From positions 1 through 40,722 of the forward strand of contig CAKUJH010000031.1 of assembly GCA_934661375.1 (NCBI GenBank): a stretch of DNA of 40,722 nucleotides, given 5' to 3'. The position numbers and the translations under genes were made by a program. The notes under the pieces were generated by a model, which made no database searches, was not told where the DNA came from, and worked only from the letters and a program-made list of their open reading frames with translations. Source of the DNA: an uncultured Victivallales bacterium (GTDB taxonomy: Bacteria; Verrucomicrobiota; Lentisphaeria; Victivallales; UBA1829). Of the stretch, positions 25,504 through 34,108 are shown one piece after another. Positions within the stretch are counted from its first letter, which is position 1, and the number at the start of each line of letters is the position of its first letter.

Positions 25504-28445
25504 AGAAGGGGCTGTTGACCATACTAGCGCTGCTCGTCATCTCCTGCTCCGGGATGGCGGGAACGCCGTCTTATACGCGTTCGGCGGAAGATGTGGATCT
25601 TTCGCCAGGCAAACGAGTCCGCAAACTGGAAAAAGTCCGGATTTATGCGGAACGTCAACCATATAAACCCTGGCAGAATTTTCAGAACCGTTTCATCGAC
25701 CGACCCTTGTTTACGGATATTTCCCTGCGGCGCGGAGAAGATCCGGAAAAAAACGGTTTTCTCAAGGATGTGGAAATCGGCAGAAAGTATAGACTTGACG
25801 GTTTTGCCGCCATTTCTTACCAGACATTGCATAAGCGGCATTTGCAGTATCTGGAAGAAAAATCCATTCTGGATTTCGGTCATGCCATGGTGCTGGTTAC
25901 GGGCGAAGGCGCCACAGAGAAAGGATATCAGCGGTTGCGGGAAACTTTGATTTTTGCCGGGAAATCCCCCGCCAGCGCACGGATTGACGGGAAACTGCTG
26001 GTCTGGAATTACGGTTCCAGTGCACCGAAGGTCATGGCTCTGCTGAAAACTTTTGTTCTGAGACTCCGCGCCGACCGCGAAGTTCCGCCGTTTGTCATTG
26101 TGGCGGAACTGCCGTTTCTTGACATCTACAATGCGTTCAACCGGCACAGGCACAACGGAACAGAACTCACTGCGGCGGAACTGGATGCATTCCGGAATCA
26201 AGTCCGGGAAGCTCTGTCTCTTTATGACGGCTTGCAGCTGCGGGTATTTGAAAATTACCGGCATCCGGACGGCGAATATCCCTGGCGCATTCTGCCGACG
26301 GAACTGTATGACCGTTACATGCTGCCGGTTCTGCTTGAAGAGTTTTCCCGTCCGGAAAACAAAGACAAGCTGGCGGGATTGTATGTGCGGCACGGCTATA
26401 TCAATCACCTGTTTGGCACGTGTTACGGTGAATACGGCACAGAAGCGGTGCGGACTTATCTGAAAGGTGCGGCAAAAATGAACCCCGACCTGCTGATGCT
26501 GTTTGAGTGGAACGAGGCCAATGAGAATACCTCATTTCAGCCGACGGTATCCAGCGGACGGGCTTTGGAACGGATTCTGGCGTATGCCCGGAGCTGCTTT
26601 GACGGTCAGACTCCGAAGCCGAGACCGGGGGATGATACCACCGTTCCGAATCTGATTTTAAGCACCCCGCGACAGGTGCGTCTGGGTGAAGTGCTTCATC
26701 TGGAACTGCTGAATGTTCCGGACGGCACCTCCGGAGAAATTACCGCCCGGCTTACCTTGCTGGATGAACATGGAAAAAAGATTATTGCTCTGCCGGAAGA
26801 AAAAATAAATCCGGCGCACATGCGTGCCGTAACCTGGCGTTTCCCGGCGGAAGAGCTGGCACCGTATCAGGCAGTCCGCTATGAATTGGAAACCGTCTGG
26901 AACGGCAGAAAACGGAAATGGGATGCGTTTGATTATACCCGGATCATGACTACAACCAATACCCGTTATCTGCATACCCGTGTTCCGCTGCGTGAAATAC
27001 TCATCCCGGAAAGCTGGAATTTCAAAGTCCGGCAGCAGGAGGACGGCAGTTATACGGCGGATGCGCAGTTTTCTACGCCGGAAGAACTGGCGTCTCTGGA
27101 AATAGTGGACTGCGGAGACGAAGTGTACTCGCTGGACCGGAACCGGGAGTTTGACCGGGAAAAAACAGCAGTCTTCCGGGGATTTTTCACGTCGAAGAAA
27201 AATATCGGCAGACTTTCGGGACGGATTTCCATTCCGGGAGTCAGCGGCTGGCATCTGCGGTCCGCGGAATGCGGCATGTTTGAACAGTTTGCCAACGGCT
27301 TCATGGTCAAAGATGAGCTGCGGATCAAAACCACTTTCGTTTACGGCGGACGCGGCAATTTTCTGCTGAGTGTTCCGCTGGATGCCATGAAAAAAAATCC
27401 GCGGCTGATATTCCGTTATGACGGTTTGCCGGAAACCGGATTTGATCTTGCCGCGGTTCAGCAAACCGGGAAATATGCCGGAATGATCGGAAAAGATGTC
27501 CGGATGGAACTTTACCGTCTGGATAATTTGGGGGATTATCCGGAACATTTGAAGATGCGCACAGGTGTTGCTCAGGTCCGTCTGCGTTCAGCGTTCCGTT
27601 TTCCGCTGCTTCAGCTTCGGGCGATTACCGGAAGCGGACGAATTTTCCGCAGTCCGGTTCAGGTCCTGAAAGAACCGGATTCCCGTAAGGAAAGCATGAC
27701 ATTATGGAGCGAAACCCGGCGTCAGCCGGTTACGGTACAGATCAGCACCGAACGCATTCCGGACATCCAGGCGGTTTTTTCACCGGAAAAAGGGCTGTTC
27801 ATGGGAAATACAGAAGCGCCGGAATGGGATATGATGCTGGGCGGCGGCTGGACGTACAGTTTCCCGATGGATGAATCATGCGGGGACGCTGTCCGCCGCG
27901 GAATTCTGCCGCCGGATACGCAGACCACTGCGCCGGAATGGGTTCAGGAAAACGGATGCCGGCTGCTGCGGTTCAGCGGACAGGGGGAATATCTGGTGCT
28001 GCCGCGCGATATGATTCCGCGGGCGGCTCCTTATGAACTGGAATTCCGGATTCGGCGCGAACCGGTTGATCAAGTTCTTCTGCGGAGCTGCAATTTCGGC
28101 ACCCGCCGTTCCTACGGTCTGGAACTGGTCATAGAGAATTCAAAACTCAAAGGCATTTATTACGATATGCGCGAACAGCCAGTCTTCTTTGATACCGGGC
28201 TGTTCGTTCCTGCCGGAAAATGGACCGTAATCCGGGTAAGCAGAACCGTGGATGAAATCACGTTTTCCGCAGACGGCAAAACACGGTGTTTTCCGTTCCG
28301 CGGACGCGGCGCACTGTTTAATATGGCAACATTCGGCGGCGCCGGCGGACCGAGTGCCGGCATCCGTGCCGACACCGGTTATTTCAAAGGATTTCTGAGC
28401 GATTTGAAAATTCGGCATAACCATCTCAAAAAGGAGGAACAATAA
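25500..28445 (+). CDS. Large secreted barrel protein with C-terminal LamG-like domain
   Basis: 981 residues beginning at GTG that overlaps the preceding stop. The N-terminus is an export signal; LVISC near residues 12-16 could be a lipobox, or cleavage may follow GMAG. Residues about 60-370 read as a barrel (KLLVWNYG, FVIVAELPFLDIYN, LLMLFEWNEANENTS) faintly like GH71/GH99-type enzymes, with E and D at strand ends. Beta-sandwich regions follow. Residues about 840-975 form a concanavalin/LamG-like domain (YELEFRIRRE, GLFVPAGKWTVIRV, GYFKGFLSDLKI) likely to bind carbohydrate. The enzyme class is uncertain and I do not recognise the full-length family. The next gene starts two bases after the stop with AGGAGG in the end of this gene. 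Confidence 0.65.
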   Translation: MKKGLLTILALLVISCSGMAGTPSYTRSAEDVDLSPGKRVRKLEKVRIYAERQPYKPWQNFQNRFIDRPLFTDISLRRGEDPEKNGFLKDVEIGRKYRLDGFAAISYQTLHKRHLQYLEEKSILDFGHAMVLVTGEGATEKGYQRLRETLIFAGKSPASARIDGKLLVWNYGSSAPKVMALLKTFVLRLRADREVPPFVIVAELPFLDIYNAFNRHRHNGTELTAAELDAFRNQVREALSLYDGLQLRVFENYRHPDGEYPWRILPTELYDRYMLPVLLEEFSRPENKDKLAGLYVRHGYINHLFGTCYGEYGTEAVRTYLKGAAKMNPDLLMLFEWNEANENTSFQPTVSSGRALERILAYARSCFDGQTPKPRPGDDTTVPNLILSTPRQVRLGEVLHLELLNVPDGTSGEITARLTLLDEHGKKIIALPEEKINPAHMRAVTWRFPAEELAPYQAVRYELETVWNGRKRKWDAFDYTRIMTTTNTRYLHTRVPLREILIPESWNFKVRQQEDGSYTADAQFSTPEELASLEIVDCGDEVYSLDRNREFDREKTAVFRGFFTSKKNIGRLSGRISIPGVSGWHLRSAECGMFEQFANGFMVKDELRIKTTFVYGGRGNFLLSVPLDAMKKNPRLIFRYDGLPETGFDLAAVQQTGKYAGMIGKDVRMELYRLDNLGDYPEHLKMRTGVAQVRLRSAFRFPLLQLRAITGSGRIFRSPVQVLKEPDSRKESMTLWSETRRQPVTVQISTERIPDIQAVFSPEKGLFMGNTEAPEWDMMLGGGWTYSFPMDESCGDAVRRGILPPDTQTTAPEWVQENGCRLLRFSGQGEYLVLPRDMIPRAAPYELEFRIRREPVDQVLLRSCNFGTRRSYGLELVIENSKLKGIYYDMREQPVFFDTGLFVPAGKWTVIRVSRTVDEITFSADGKTRCFPFRGRGALFNMATFGGAGGPSAGIRADTGYFKGFLSDLKIRHNHLKKEEQ

Positions 28446-28447
28446 AA

Positions 28448-28972
28448 ATGAACAGGACATTGAAACATCTGGCTCTGATGCTGCTTTGCGGCACCGCTGT
28501 TTCCGCCATGGCGGCGGAACTGCCGATCAACGGAAAATTCGCCGTGGACAAAAACGGAAAACCCGAAATCTGGCGCGGACGCGGAACACGTCCCGGCGTT
28601 ACCTGTGAAGCAATAGCGGCTTCCAATAAAACGGATCATGCGCTTTATGTTGAAACGGATAAAAACAGCTATTATGTCGATACCCGGCAGTTTGATTTGA
28701 AAGGCAGCAAAAAAATGGAATTTTCCATTCAGGGGAAGGGGACCGGCGGATTTGCCGCGCTGATGCTGCTGTATGACCGGAAGGGCGTTTATGCCGGTTC
28801 AAAAGTTCTGGTGCAGGGCAGTGTGCCGCAAAATGATTTCAAAACATTCAAAGGCTCACTGGAACTGCCGTCGGATTTGAATGGAAAGAACATTCATATC
28901 GGAATGCTTTCACTGATTGTGTTCGCCAATTCACAGATTGCTTTTGAAAATGCGGCATTGTCCGCAGAGTGA
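28448..28972 (+). CDS. Small secreted beta-sandwich protein, possible carbohydrate-binding module
   Basis: 174 residues with a clear signal peptide ending near MAA (about residue 23). The mature 150 residues look like a single beta-sandwich: strands alternate with ALYVETDKNSYYVDT, KMEFSIQGKGTGGFAALML and a C-terminal NSQIAFENAAL, as in family-4-like carbohydrate-binding modules. No enzyme motif is seen. It may hold substrate at the cell surface for the two large neighbours. AGGAGG at the end of the previous gene supports the start and places it in the same operon. The identification is by shape only. Confidence 0.62.
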   Translation: MNRTLKHLALMLLCGTAVSAMAAELPINGKFAVDKNGKPEIWRGRGTRPGVTCEAIAASNKTDHALYVETDKNSYYVDTRQFDLKGSKKMEFSIQGKGTGGFAALMLLYDRKGVYAGSKVLVQGSVPQNDFKTFKGSLELPSDLNGKNIHIGMLSLIVFANSQIAFENAALSAE

Positions 28973-28988
28973 TTCTGTTCTGCCTGGT

Positions 28989-29035
28989 CAATAACACTTC
29001 TCCCTGACTTGATTTTCCTGCGGGAAGTGTTATTG
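28989..29035 (+). other. Long stem-loop between the secreted-protein genes and the regulator gene
   Basis: CAATAACACTT-C-TCCC (28989-29004) pairs with GGGAAGTGTTATTG (29022-29035) around a 17-base loop. No T-run follows, so it may protect or attenuate the upstream mRNA, allowing less of the repressor than of the secreted proteins. That role is an inference. Confidence 0.65.
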
Positions 29036-29065
29036 TACCGGGCATGAAATGTTAAAGGACAATTT

Positions 29066-30013
29066 ATGGCTGTAACCTATAAATATCTGGCGCAGCGTTT
29101 GGGCGTGTCGCCGTCGGTGATTTCGGCAGTGCTGAACGGCAAGGAGTACTGCCGGGTTTCTCCGAAACGCCGTCAGGAGATTCTGGATTTGGCACAGAAA
29201 CTGGATTGCGCCCCCAATTATGCGGCGCTGGCGTTGAAATCCGGACGCAGCGGACTGATCGGCGTGATGATGAACGCTCCGGTCGTGGCATGTTATGCCC
29301 GCATGGCAACTTATCTGCAGCAGCGGCTTCAGAAAATGGGAAAAACCGCCTTGTTCTATTTCTGGGACAAGGAAAGCTCTGCGCAGAAAGGTGCGATTTC
29401 CGCCGCTTACAATAATCTGGTCCGGCACGGCGTGGAGGGAATCATTCTCTGGAACAATCAGGAAACGCCGTTTCCGGCTCCGGTTCCGACGGTCATGTAT
29501 TCGCCGGACAAACAGGATTATCCCGGAGATTCTCTGCTGTTTGACAATTCCCTGCTGGTGGAAAAGCTGCGCCGCCGGTGCGGTTCCGCCCCGATGGGTG
29601 CTATTTTATCCGAAGGAGACGGCCGCATTGAACCTCTGCTGAATGCCGGATTGGTTCAGCGGGAACATCTGCTGCTGATGATGGGGGATGACACTTGCGC
29701 CGGAGAAAAGATATTTCAGCGTTTTCAGCAGCTTTCCGTTCTTCCGAAATACTGGTTCTTTTCCAATCAGGAAAACCTCCAGCTGTTTGCCATGGAAGCG
29801 GTAAAACGCCGTTACTGTCTTGAACATGATTTTGAGGCAGTCTGCTTTGAGGACACCCCGTTCTTTCTGCCGTCCATCATCACCGTGCATTATTTCCGGA
29901 GTTTCCGCAGAAACACCACGGATATGCTGATTGATCTTCTGATGAAACGGATTGAAGATCCGGGGGCGCCGGTCCGGAAGACTTACATCCAGCCGGAACC
30001 GGATTTCAACTGA
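29066..30013 (+). CDS. LacI-family transcriptional regulator
   Basis: 315 residues. The N-terminus is a LacI helix-turn-helix (YLAQRLGVSPSVISAVLNGK, residues about 7-26) with the hinge region ending in NYAALALKSGRSGLIGVM. The remaining 250 residues follow the periplasmic-binding-protein-like sugar-sensing domain but are divergent and somewhat short. It should bind an operator with a central CG and release it on binding a sugar. AAAGGA before the ATG supports the start. It is the last gene of the pseudopilin-led operon, 93 bases after the small secreted protein with a stem-loop between. A matching 20-base operator overlaps the operon's start site (19668-19687), which points to feedback control. 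Confidence 0.87.
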   Translation: MAVTYKYLAQRLGVSPSVISAVLNGKEYCRVSPKRRQEILDLAQKLDCAPNYAALALKSGRSGLIGVMMNAPVVACYARMATYLQQRLQKMGKTALFYFWDKESSAQKGAISAAYNNLVRHGVEGIILWNNQETPFPAPVPTVMYSPDKQDYPGDSLLFDNSLLVEKLRRRCGSAPMGAILSEGDGRIEPLLNAGLVQREHLLLMMGDDTCAGEKIFQRFQQLSVLPKYWFFSNQENLQLFAMEAVKRRYCLEHDFEAVCFEDTPFFLPSIITVHYFRSFRRNTTDMLIDLLMKRIEDPGAPVRKTYIQPEPDFN

Positions 30014-30020
30014 TGCCGTC

Positions 30021-30806
30021 TTACAGCTCAAGTTCCATTCCGTCATAAGCCGCAGGGTACAGCCATTTTTCATGAATCATGGCTCCGTAACGATGCCCCA
30101 GATGCGTCGGATGCAGACAGGTTTGTTCATCCGCCGCACCGAGTTCTTTGAGACGTTCCAGCACGGCAAGATTGTTGGGCAGTCCCATGTGGCCGAATCC
30201 GCGGTCCAGATCGCCCCAGGTGCAATCCATGAAAATATGCCGGCAGACTTTTCCTGCCAGCATTCTGAAAGTGCTTTCCGGGAAAATATTGGTGTCATGT
30301 GCAATCAGAACCCGGTTTTCTCCATGTTCAATCCGGTAAAGCAGTGCCTGCTCGGTGGGAATGTGATCTGCTTCAAGAGCCAGAATTTTCAGTTGAAGTT
30401 CCGGAATTTCCGTAACATCTCCCGGATGCAGTTCATGCAGATTCATGAATTCCGCGGACGGATATTCCAGCAGACGCCGCAGAACCTCGGCATTGCCGTA
30501 GATGTTCAGCGGATGATCCCGGTATTCCAGTTTGTCAAAGTTGTCAATGAAAAAATGATCAATATGACTGTGGGTGAAAAACAGGTGTTCCAGCTGATCG
30601 CCGCGCAGTCCGAACCGGTGATTCTGCATCTGTGCATCCGGACCGAAATCGAAACGGACCGTCTGTCCGATGGCATATCCCGTGCGGCTCCGTATGTCCT
30701 TGCCGCCATGTGTCCGGGCATAAGTGCAGACCGGACAGCTGCAGAAATATTCCGGGATGGCGGATGAGGCGGAAGTCCCCAGCACTTTGAAAATCAATGA
30801 CTCCAT
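30021..30806 (-). CDS. Metallo-beta-lactamase-fold hydrolase, PhnP-like
   Basis: 261 residues with the metal-binding motif THSHIDH near residues 78-84, further His/Asp ligands (AHDTN, DCTWGD, HPTHLGH), and an N-terminal CSCPVC cluster near 22-27 like the zinc-binding loop of PhnP. PhnP is a phosphodiesterase for cyclic ribose phosphate, but related proteins have other substrates; no phn genes are present here. The gene overlaps the end of the preceding Gfo/Idh/MocA gene by 13 bases, so it is translated as part of that operon and may act on a sugar-derived intermediate, such as a cyclic phosphodiester or lactone. It converges with the LacI-family gene with seven bases between. Confidence 0.8.
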   Translation of the reverse strand: MESLIFKVLGTSASSAIPEYFCSCPVCTYARTHGGKDIRSRTGYAIGQTVRFDFGPDAQMQNHRFGLRGDQLEHLFFTHSHIDHFFIDNFDKLEYRDHPLNIYGNAEVLRRLLEYPSAEFMNLHELHPGDVTEIPELQLKILALEADHIPTEQALLYRIEHGENRVLIAHDTNIFPESTFRMLAGKVCRHIFMDCTWGDLDRGFGHMGLPNNLAVLERLKELGAADEQTCLHPTHLGHRYGAMIHEKWLYPAAYDGMELEL

Positions 30807-31963
30807 GCGATCAGATCCTCCGGAAGGGGTGCAATGTCAACGGGCATACCGCCGCTGCGCATGGAATCGGCTCCGGCGCATCCGGCGGCAACTGCGGCGC
30901 GCGCTGCCGCCAGCGGGACATCCGGGCGTTTTTCGCCATGCAGACACCGGATGAAATCCTCTGCAATCAGCGGATCGGCTCCGCCATGGCTGCCTTCCAG
31001 CGGCGTTACATCAAATGACAGATCGCCGTTCATGCTGAAGACACGGTCTGTGTGCCGTACATTCCAGACTTCCACTGTCGGGTGATCGTGCGTGTCCCCG
31101 TAGTTTTCAATACGTCCTGCCGTGCCGATGATGGTATAATTCCGACAGCTGTCCGGCGTGTAGAAACATTCCAGCAGCGCCGCCTGAACTCCGTTTGACA
31201 AAGTCAGCAGAAGCATGTTGTGATCGTTGACATTGATAACCGGGTTCAGGTTCTGTTTTTCCAGCGGCGGCCACGGTGGAATGTCATCCGAAGGACGCGG
31301 TTCGCCCGGTTTGCGCCGATGACAATGGTTGTAGACTGTCAGATTTCCCATACCGACGGCCCGGACGGATTCCGCACCGGCAAACCAGTGAATCAGGTCG
31401 ATGTCATGTGCGCCTTTCTGAAGGAGCAGACTGTTGACCTTGTCCTCCTCGCACATCCAGCGCGTGAAGTAGGCATAGCCGCCATAGTTGATGAAATGCC
31501 GGCACCAGACGGCACGGACTTCCCCGATTGCGCCGGAATCAATCAGTTCCTTGATTTTCAGGGAAAAGCGCATATAACGCATGTTATGCCCGACCATCAG
31601 CAGGGTATTGTTTTCTTTTGAAAGACGGATCAGACGGTCGCAGCTCTCCACGGAAATTGCCAGAGGTTTTTCCAGAAACACAGCGATTTTCCGTTTCAGC
31701 AGAAACGCGGCATGTCCTTCATGCAGATAGTCCGGAGAAAGAATCAGCACCGCGTCCGGGTGTTCCTTCTCCACCATTTCCCGGTAATCCGCATAACACC
31801 GGGGAATGACCGGACCTTTTGCCGCAGACAGAAATTTTTCCCGTGCCGCCGGCTGCGGATCTGCCGCTGCGACCAGAACAGTCCCCAGGTCCGGACGCTG
31901 AAAATACCATGCCAGTTCCGAACGTCCGCCGCAGCCGATCAAAGCAAGTCTGAGTTGTTTCAT
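30794..31963 (-). CDS. Gfo/Idh/MocA-family oxidoreductase
   Basis: 389 residues. The N-terminal Rossmann domain starts LALIGCGGRSELAW, and the family signature EKPLA lies near residues 118-122. The C-terminal domain has GAHDIDLIHWFAG with the likely catalytic His/Asp pair. Members of this family oxidise or reduce sugars and inositols with NAD(P), and several, such as GH109 enzymes, use NAD in glycosidic cleavage. GAGGA seven bases upstream supports the start. It is the second of two such genes (38-base gap) and overlaps the metallo-hydrolase gene. The substrate is unknown. Confidence 0.87.
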   Translation of the reverse strand: MKQLRLALIGCGGRSELAWYFQRPDLGTVLVAAADPQPAAREKFLSAAKGPVIPRCYADYREMVEKEHPDAVLILSPDYLHEGHAAFLLKRKIAVFLEKPLAISVESCDRLIRLSKENNTLLMVGHNMRYMRFSLKIKELIDSGAIGEVRAVWCRHFINYGGYAYFTRWMCEEDKVNSLLLQKGAHDIDLIHWFAGAESVRAVGMGNLTVYNHCHRRKPGEPRPSDDIPPWPPLEKQNLNPVINVNDHNMLLLTLSNGVQAALLECFYTPDSCRNYTIIGTAGRIENYGDTHDHPTVEVWNVRHTDRVFSMNGDLSFDVTPLEGSHGGADPLIAEDFIRCLHGEKRPDVPLAAARAAVAAGCAGADSMRSGGMPVDIAPLPEDLIAWSH

Positions 31964-32001
31964 CTGGAATCCTCTTTTCCTTGATTGCCGTTTTGGGCGA
32001 G

Positions 32002-33024
32002 TTAAAAATCGGATGCAACCTTCTGCGGCATACCGGTTTCAGCGGAACGGATGGCGGCTTCTGCAAAAGCCACGGTACCGGTTCCTTCCAGCACATCACT
32101 CGGAAATGGAGTCTTGTTTTTCAGATGGTCGACAAATGCTTCCAGTTCAAATTTGATATGGTGCGCCACTCCCAGCGACGGAATTTTGGTGAACTGCAGT
32201 TCCTTCGTGGTGCTGTAAACGCTTTCCTCGGCAATTTCCACGCACTGTTCATCCCGGTAGCGGAGTGTTCCTTTGGTTCCGTAGACAATCGTTCCCATCG
32301 TATACGGTGCTTTGATGCCGATGGAAATAAAAATCCGGGCAATGACGTCGTTCGGAAATTTGGCAATGGCAACGCCGGTATCCGGTTTGGACCAGTCTTT
32401 CAGAAATTTCTGATTCATGTAACAGCAGACTTCCAGCGGGTTGCCGGCAAGATAGCGCAGCAAATCCAGAGAATGACAGCCGCCGCCGAGAAATCCGTAA
32501 CGGCCGACTTCCGCGCATTTGCGCCAGTCTTCCCAGCCGGGGGCTTCAGTATAATCATGCGCATACGAGCCTTCCATCGCCACGATTTCGCCGATGCGTC
32601 CTGCTTCGATCTGCTGTTTCATCAGCTTGAAACAGGGTGCATACCGGCAGACCTGACCGGTCATGAATTCTTTTCCGGTGGAGCGTACTGCTTCGATGAT
32701 CCGGCGGCAGTCCGCCACGGTCGGAGCCAACGGTTTTTCACAGGCAACATGCTTGCCCGCTTTCAGAGCGCGGACACTCTGTTCCGCATGGAACTGATCC
32801 GGGGAAGCCACCACTACAATATCGGCATCCGATGCGTACACTTCCTCTTCCGTTTTTGCCCGCGGAATATTATGGGATTCATAGTATTCCGTGTCGATGC
32901 GTGAATACTTCCCGAATGCGGGATCATAAACCAGGCACAGTTCCGTATCCGGCAGTTCAACTGCCGCTTTTGCCCACGCATCGCCCATGCCGAGCCCCAT
33001 TACTGCCACACGATATTTTGCCAT
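32002..33024 (-). CDS. Gfo/Idh/MocA-family oxidoreductase
   Basis: 340 residues, a typical length. It has VAVMGLGMGDAW at the N-terminus for NAD(P) binding, CEKPLAPT near residues 94-101, and GGGCHSLDLLRYLAG near 177-191 with the catalytic His/Asp region. It is not closely alike to the second oxidoreductase gene downstream, so the two are probably successive or partner activities rather than a recent duplication. AGGAG eight bases before the ATG supports the start. It is the first gene of the operon that reads left from the divergent promoter region shared with the AraC gene. The likely role is conversion of a released sugar to a keto or inositol form; the substrate is unknown. Confidence 0.88.
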   Translation of the reverse strand: MAKYRVAVMGLGMGDAWAKAAVELPDTELCLVYDPAFGKYSRIDTEYYESHNIPRAKTEEEVYASDADIVVVASPDQFHAEQSVRALKAGKHVACEKPLAPTVADCRRIIEAVRSTGKEFMTGQVCRYAPCFKLMKQQIEAGRIGEIVAMEGSYAHDYTEAPGWEDWRKCAEVGRYGFLGGGCHSLDLLRYLAGNPLEVCCYMNQKFLKDWSKPDTGVAIAKFPNDVIARIFISIGIKAPYTMGTIVYGTKGTLRYRDEQCVEIAEESVYSTTKELQFTKIPSLGVAHHIKFELEAFVDHLKNKTPFPSDVLEGTGTVAFAEAAIRSAETGMPQKVASDF

Positions 33025-33056
33025 TTTGCTGTCTCCTGTTTTGATTTGTTTCTTTA

Positions 33057-33080
33057 TGATGATTCTGTTTTCAATGATTC
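33057..33080 (-). promoter_or_regulatory. Tandem GAATCAT repeats at the oxidoreductase operon start
   Basis: On the minus strand GAATCATTG (from 33080) and GAATCATCA (from 33065) are direct repeats 15 bases apart, directly after the -10 box. GAATCATCA also forms half of the operator at 19668-19687. Confidence 0.45.
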
Positions 33081-33108
33081 AATATAGCCGCGTTTCACGG
33101 AAATGCAA
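33081..33108 (-). promoter_or_regulatory. Promoter of the oxidoreductase operon
   Basis: On the minus strand TTGCAT (33108-33103) and TATATT (33086-33081) are 16 bases apart, about 57 bases ahead of the first oxidoreductase gene. Confidence 0.6.
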
Positions 33109-33145
33109 CCCGAAATAATTGGATGATATTACTGTTGTTTTGGAT

Positions 33146-33174
33146 TTGAAAAAATATATTTTCCATGATATATT
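33146..33174 (+). promoter_or_regulatory. Promoter of the AraC-family regulator gene
   Basis: TTGAAA (33146-33151) and TATATT (33169-33174) are 17 bases apart. The regulator's ATG follows 38 bases later. Confidence 0.65.
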
Positions 33175-33212
33175 GCTGAACATAAACAGATTAAACCGGA
33201 ATTTACAATTGA

Positions 33213-34070
33213 ATGAAATATCCTGAAAAGAAAAAATATGCACAATACCGGAAAGTGGTTCATCCATTGGATGCGGCACAGCCGTTCCTGCTGTATGACC
33301 AAACAGAAAACGGTCCGCTGGAACCGCCCGGTGATATTCATTTCGCCCCGCAGATCATCATTGTCATTGCCGGAACCATGCGGATGGAATACCGGAATTG
33401 CGAAATACTCTGCCGTCCGGGGGAATGCTGCCTGACCGGACCATGGGAAAAACACCGGGCGCGTCTGGAGGAGGGCAGGGTGCGTTATCTGGTGATCACC
33501 ATTGATCTGCTTCTGCTGGGCAGTATTTCGCCGTTTCATGATCTTGATTGGCTGCAGCTTTTTCTTCTGTCTCCGGAAAAACGTCCCCGGTTCACATCGC
33601 GCAGAGACCGCGCCCGGCTTCTCGGCATTGTCCGCAGCATATTGCACATGGAACGCGCGCAGATGCCCGGATACAAGAGCGGGCAATGGCTGGAAATACA
33701 TCGTCTGATCTGGCTGCTGGCAGCCCGCATACCGGCGCAGATGCACGATGTCGCAGGAAAATTCAGACAGCTTTATCCTGCCTTGCTGCTGGCACGGGAT
33801 GAAGTACACCGGCTGGTGTCTCTGGATGAGGCTTCCGCCGCCTGCGGATTGAGCCGAAGCCGTTTTGCCGCCACTTTCAAGCAGCGTATCGGGATTCCCT
33901 TCGGCGAATTTGCCATGCGCGGACGCATTGCCGCTGCCGGAAAATCTCTGCTCCGCAAAGATTCTTCCATCAAACAGATCGCGGAGGAATACGGTTTTTC
34001 CGACGTCAGCCATTTTTACCGGTCTTTCCGCAAAGTAACCGGAATCACGCCCGGCGCATTCTGCAGATGA
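33213..34070 (+). CDS. AraC-family transcriptional regulator
   Basis: 285 residues. The N-terminal 150 residues include a cupin-like sensing domain (IHFAPQIIIVIAGTMRMEYR, CRPGECCLTGPWEKHRAR). The C-terminal 100 residues hold two helix-turn-helix units: VSLDEASAACGLSRSRFAATFKQ and IKQIAEEYGFSDVSHFYRSFRKVTGITPG, the last being the AraC signature. Such proteins activate sugar-use genes. It is divergent from the two-oxidoreductase operon and convergent with GH110, so both are candidate targets. The shared element upstream of the GH110 and GH20-like -35 boxes lies where an activator of this class would bind. The ribosome site is weak (GGAA about ten bases upstream). Confidence 0.88.
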   Translation: MKYPEKKKYAQYRKVVHPLDAAQPFLLYDQTENGPLEPPGDIHFAPQIIIVIAGTMRMEYRNCEILCRPGECCLTGPWEKHRARLEEGRVRYLVITIDLLLLGSISPFHDLDWLQLFLLSPEKRPRFTSRRDRARLLGIVRSILHMERAQMPGYKSGQWLEIHRLIWLLAARIPAQMHDVAGKFRQLYPALLLARDEVHRLVSLDEASAACGLSRSRFAATFKQRIGIPFGEFAMRGRIAAAGKSLLRKDSSIKQIAEEYGFSDVSHFYRSFRKVTGITPGAFCR

Positions 34071-34108
34071 ACGCCGGTTCCGCACCTGTCTGCCGGAATC
34101 ACAGCCGG

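Noticed and set aside
34071..34108. A terminator between the araC and GH110 genes
   Set aside because: Only short four- to five-base GC repeats near a T-rich patch were found, too weak to call.
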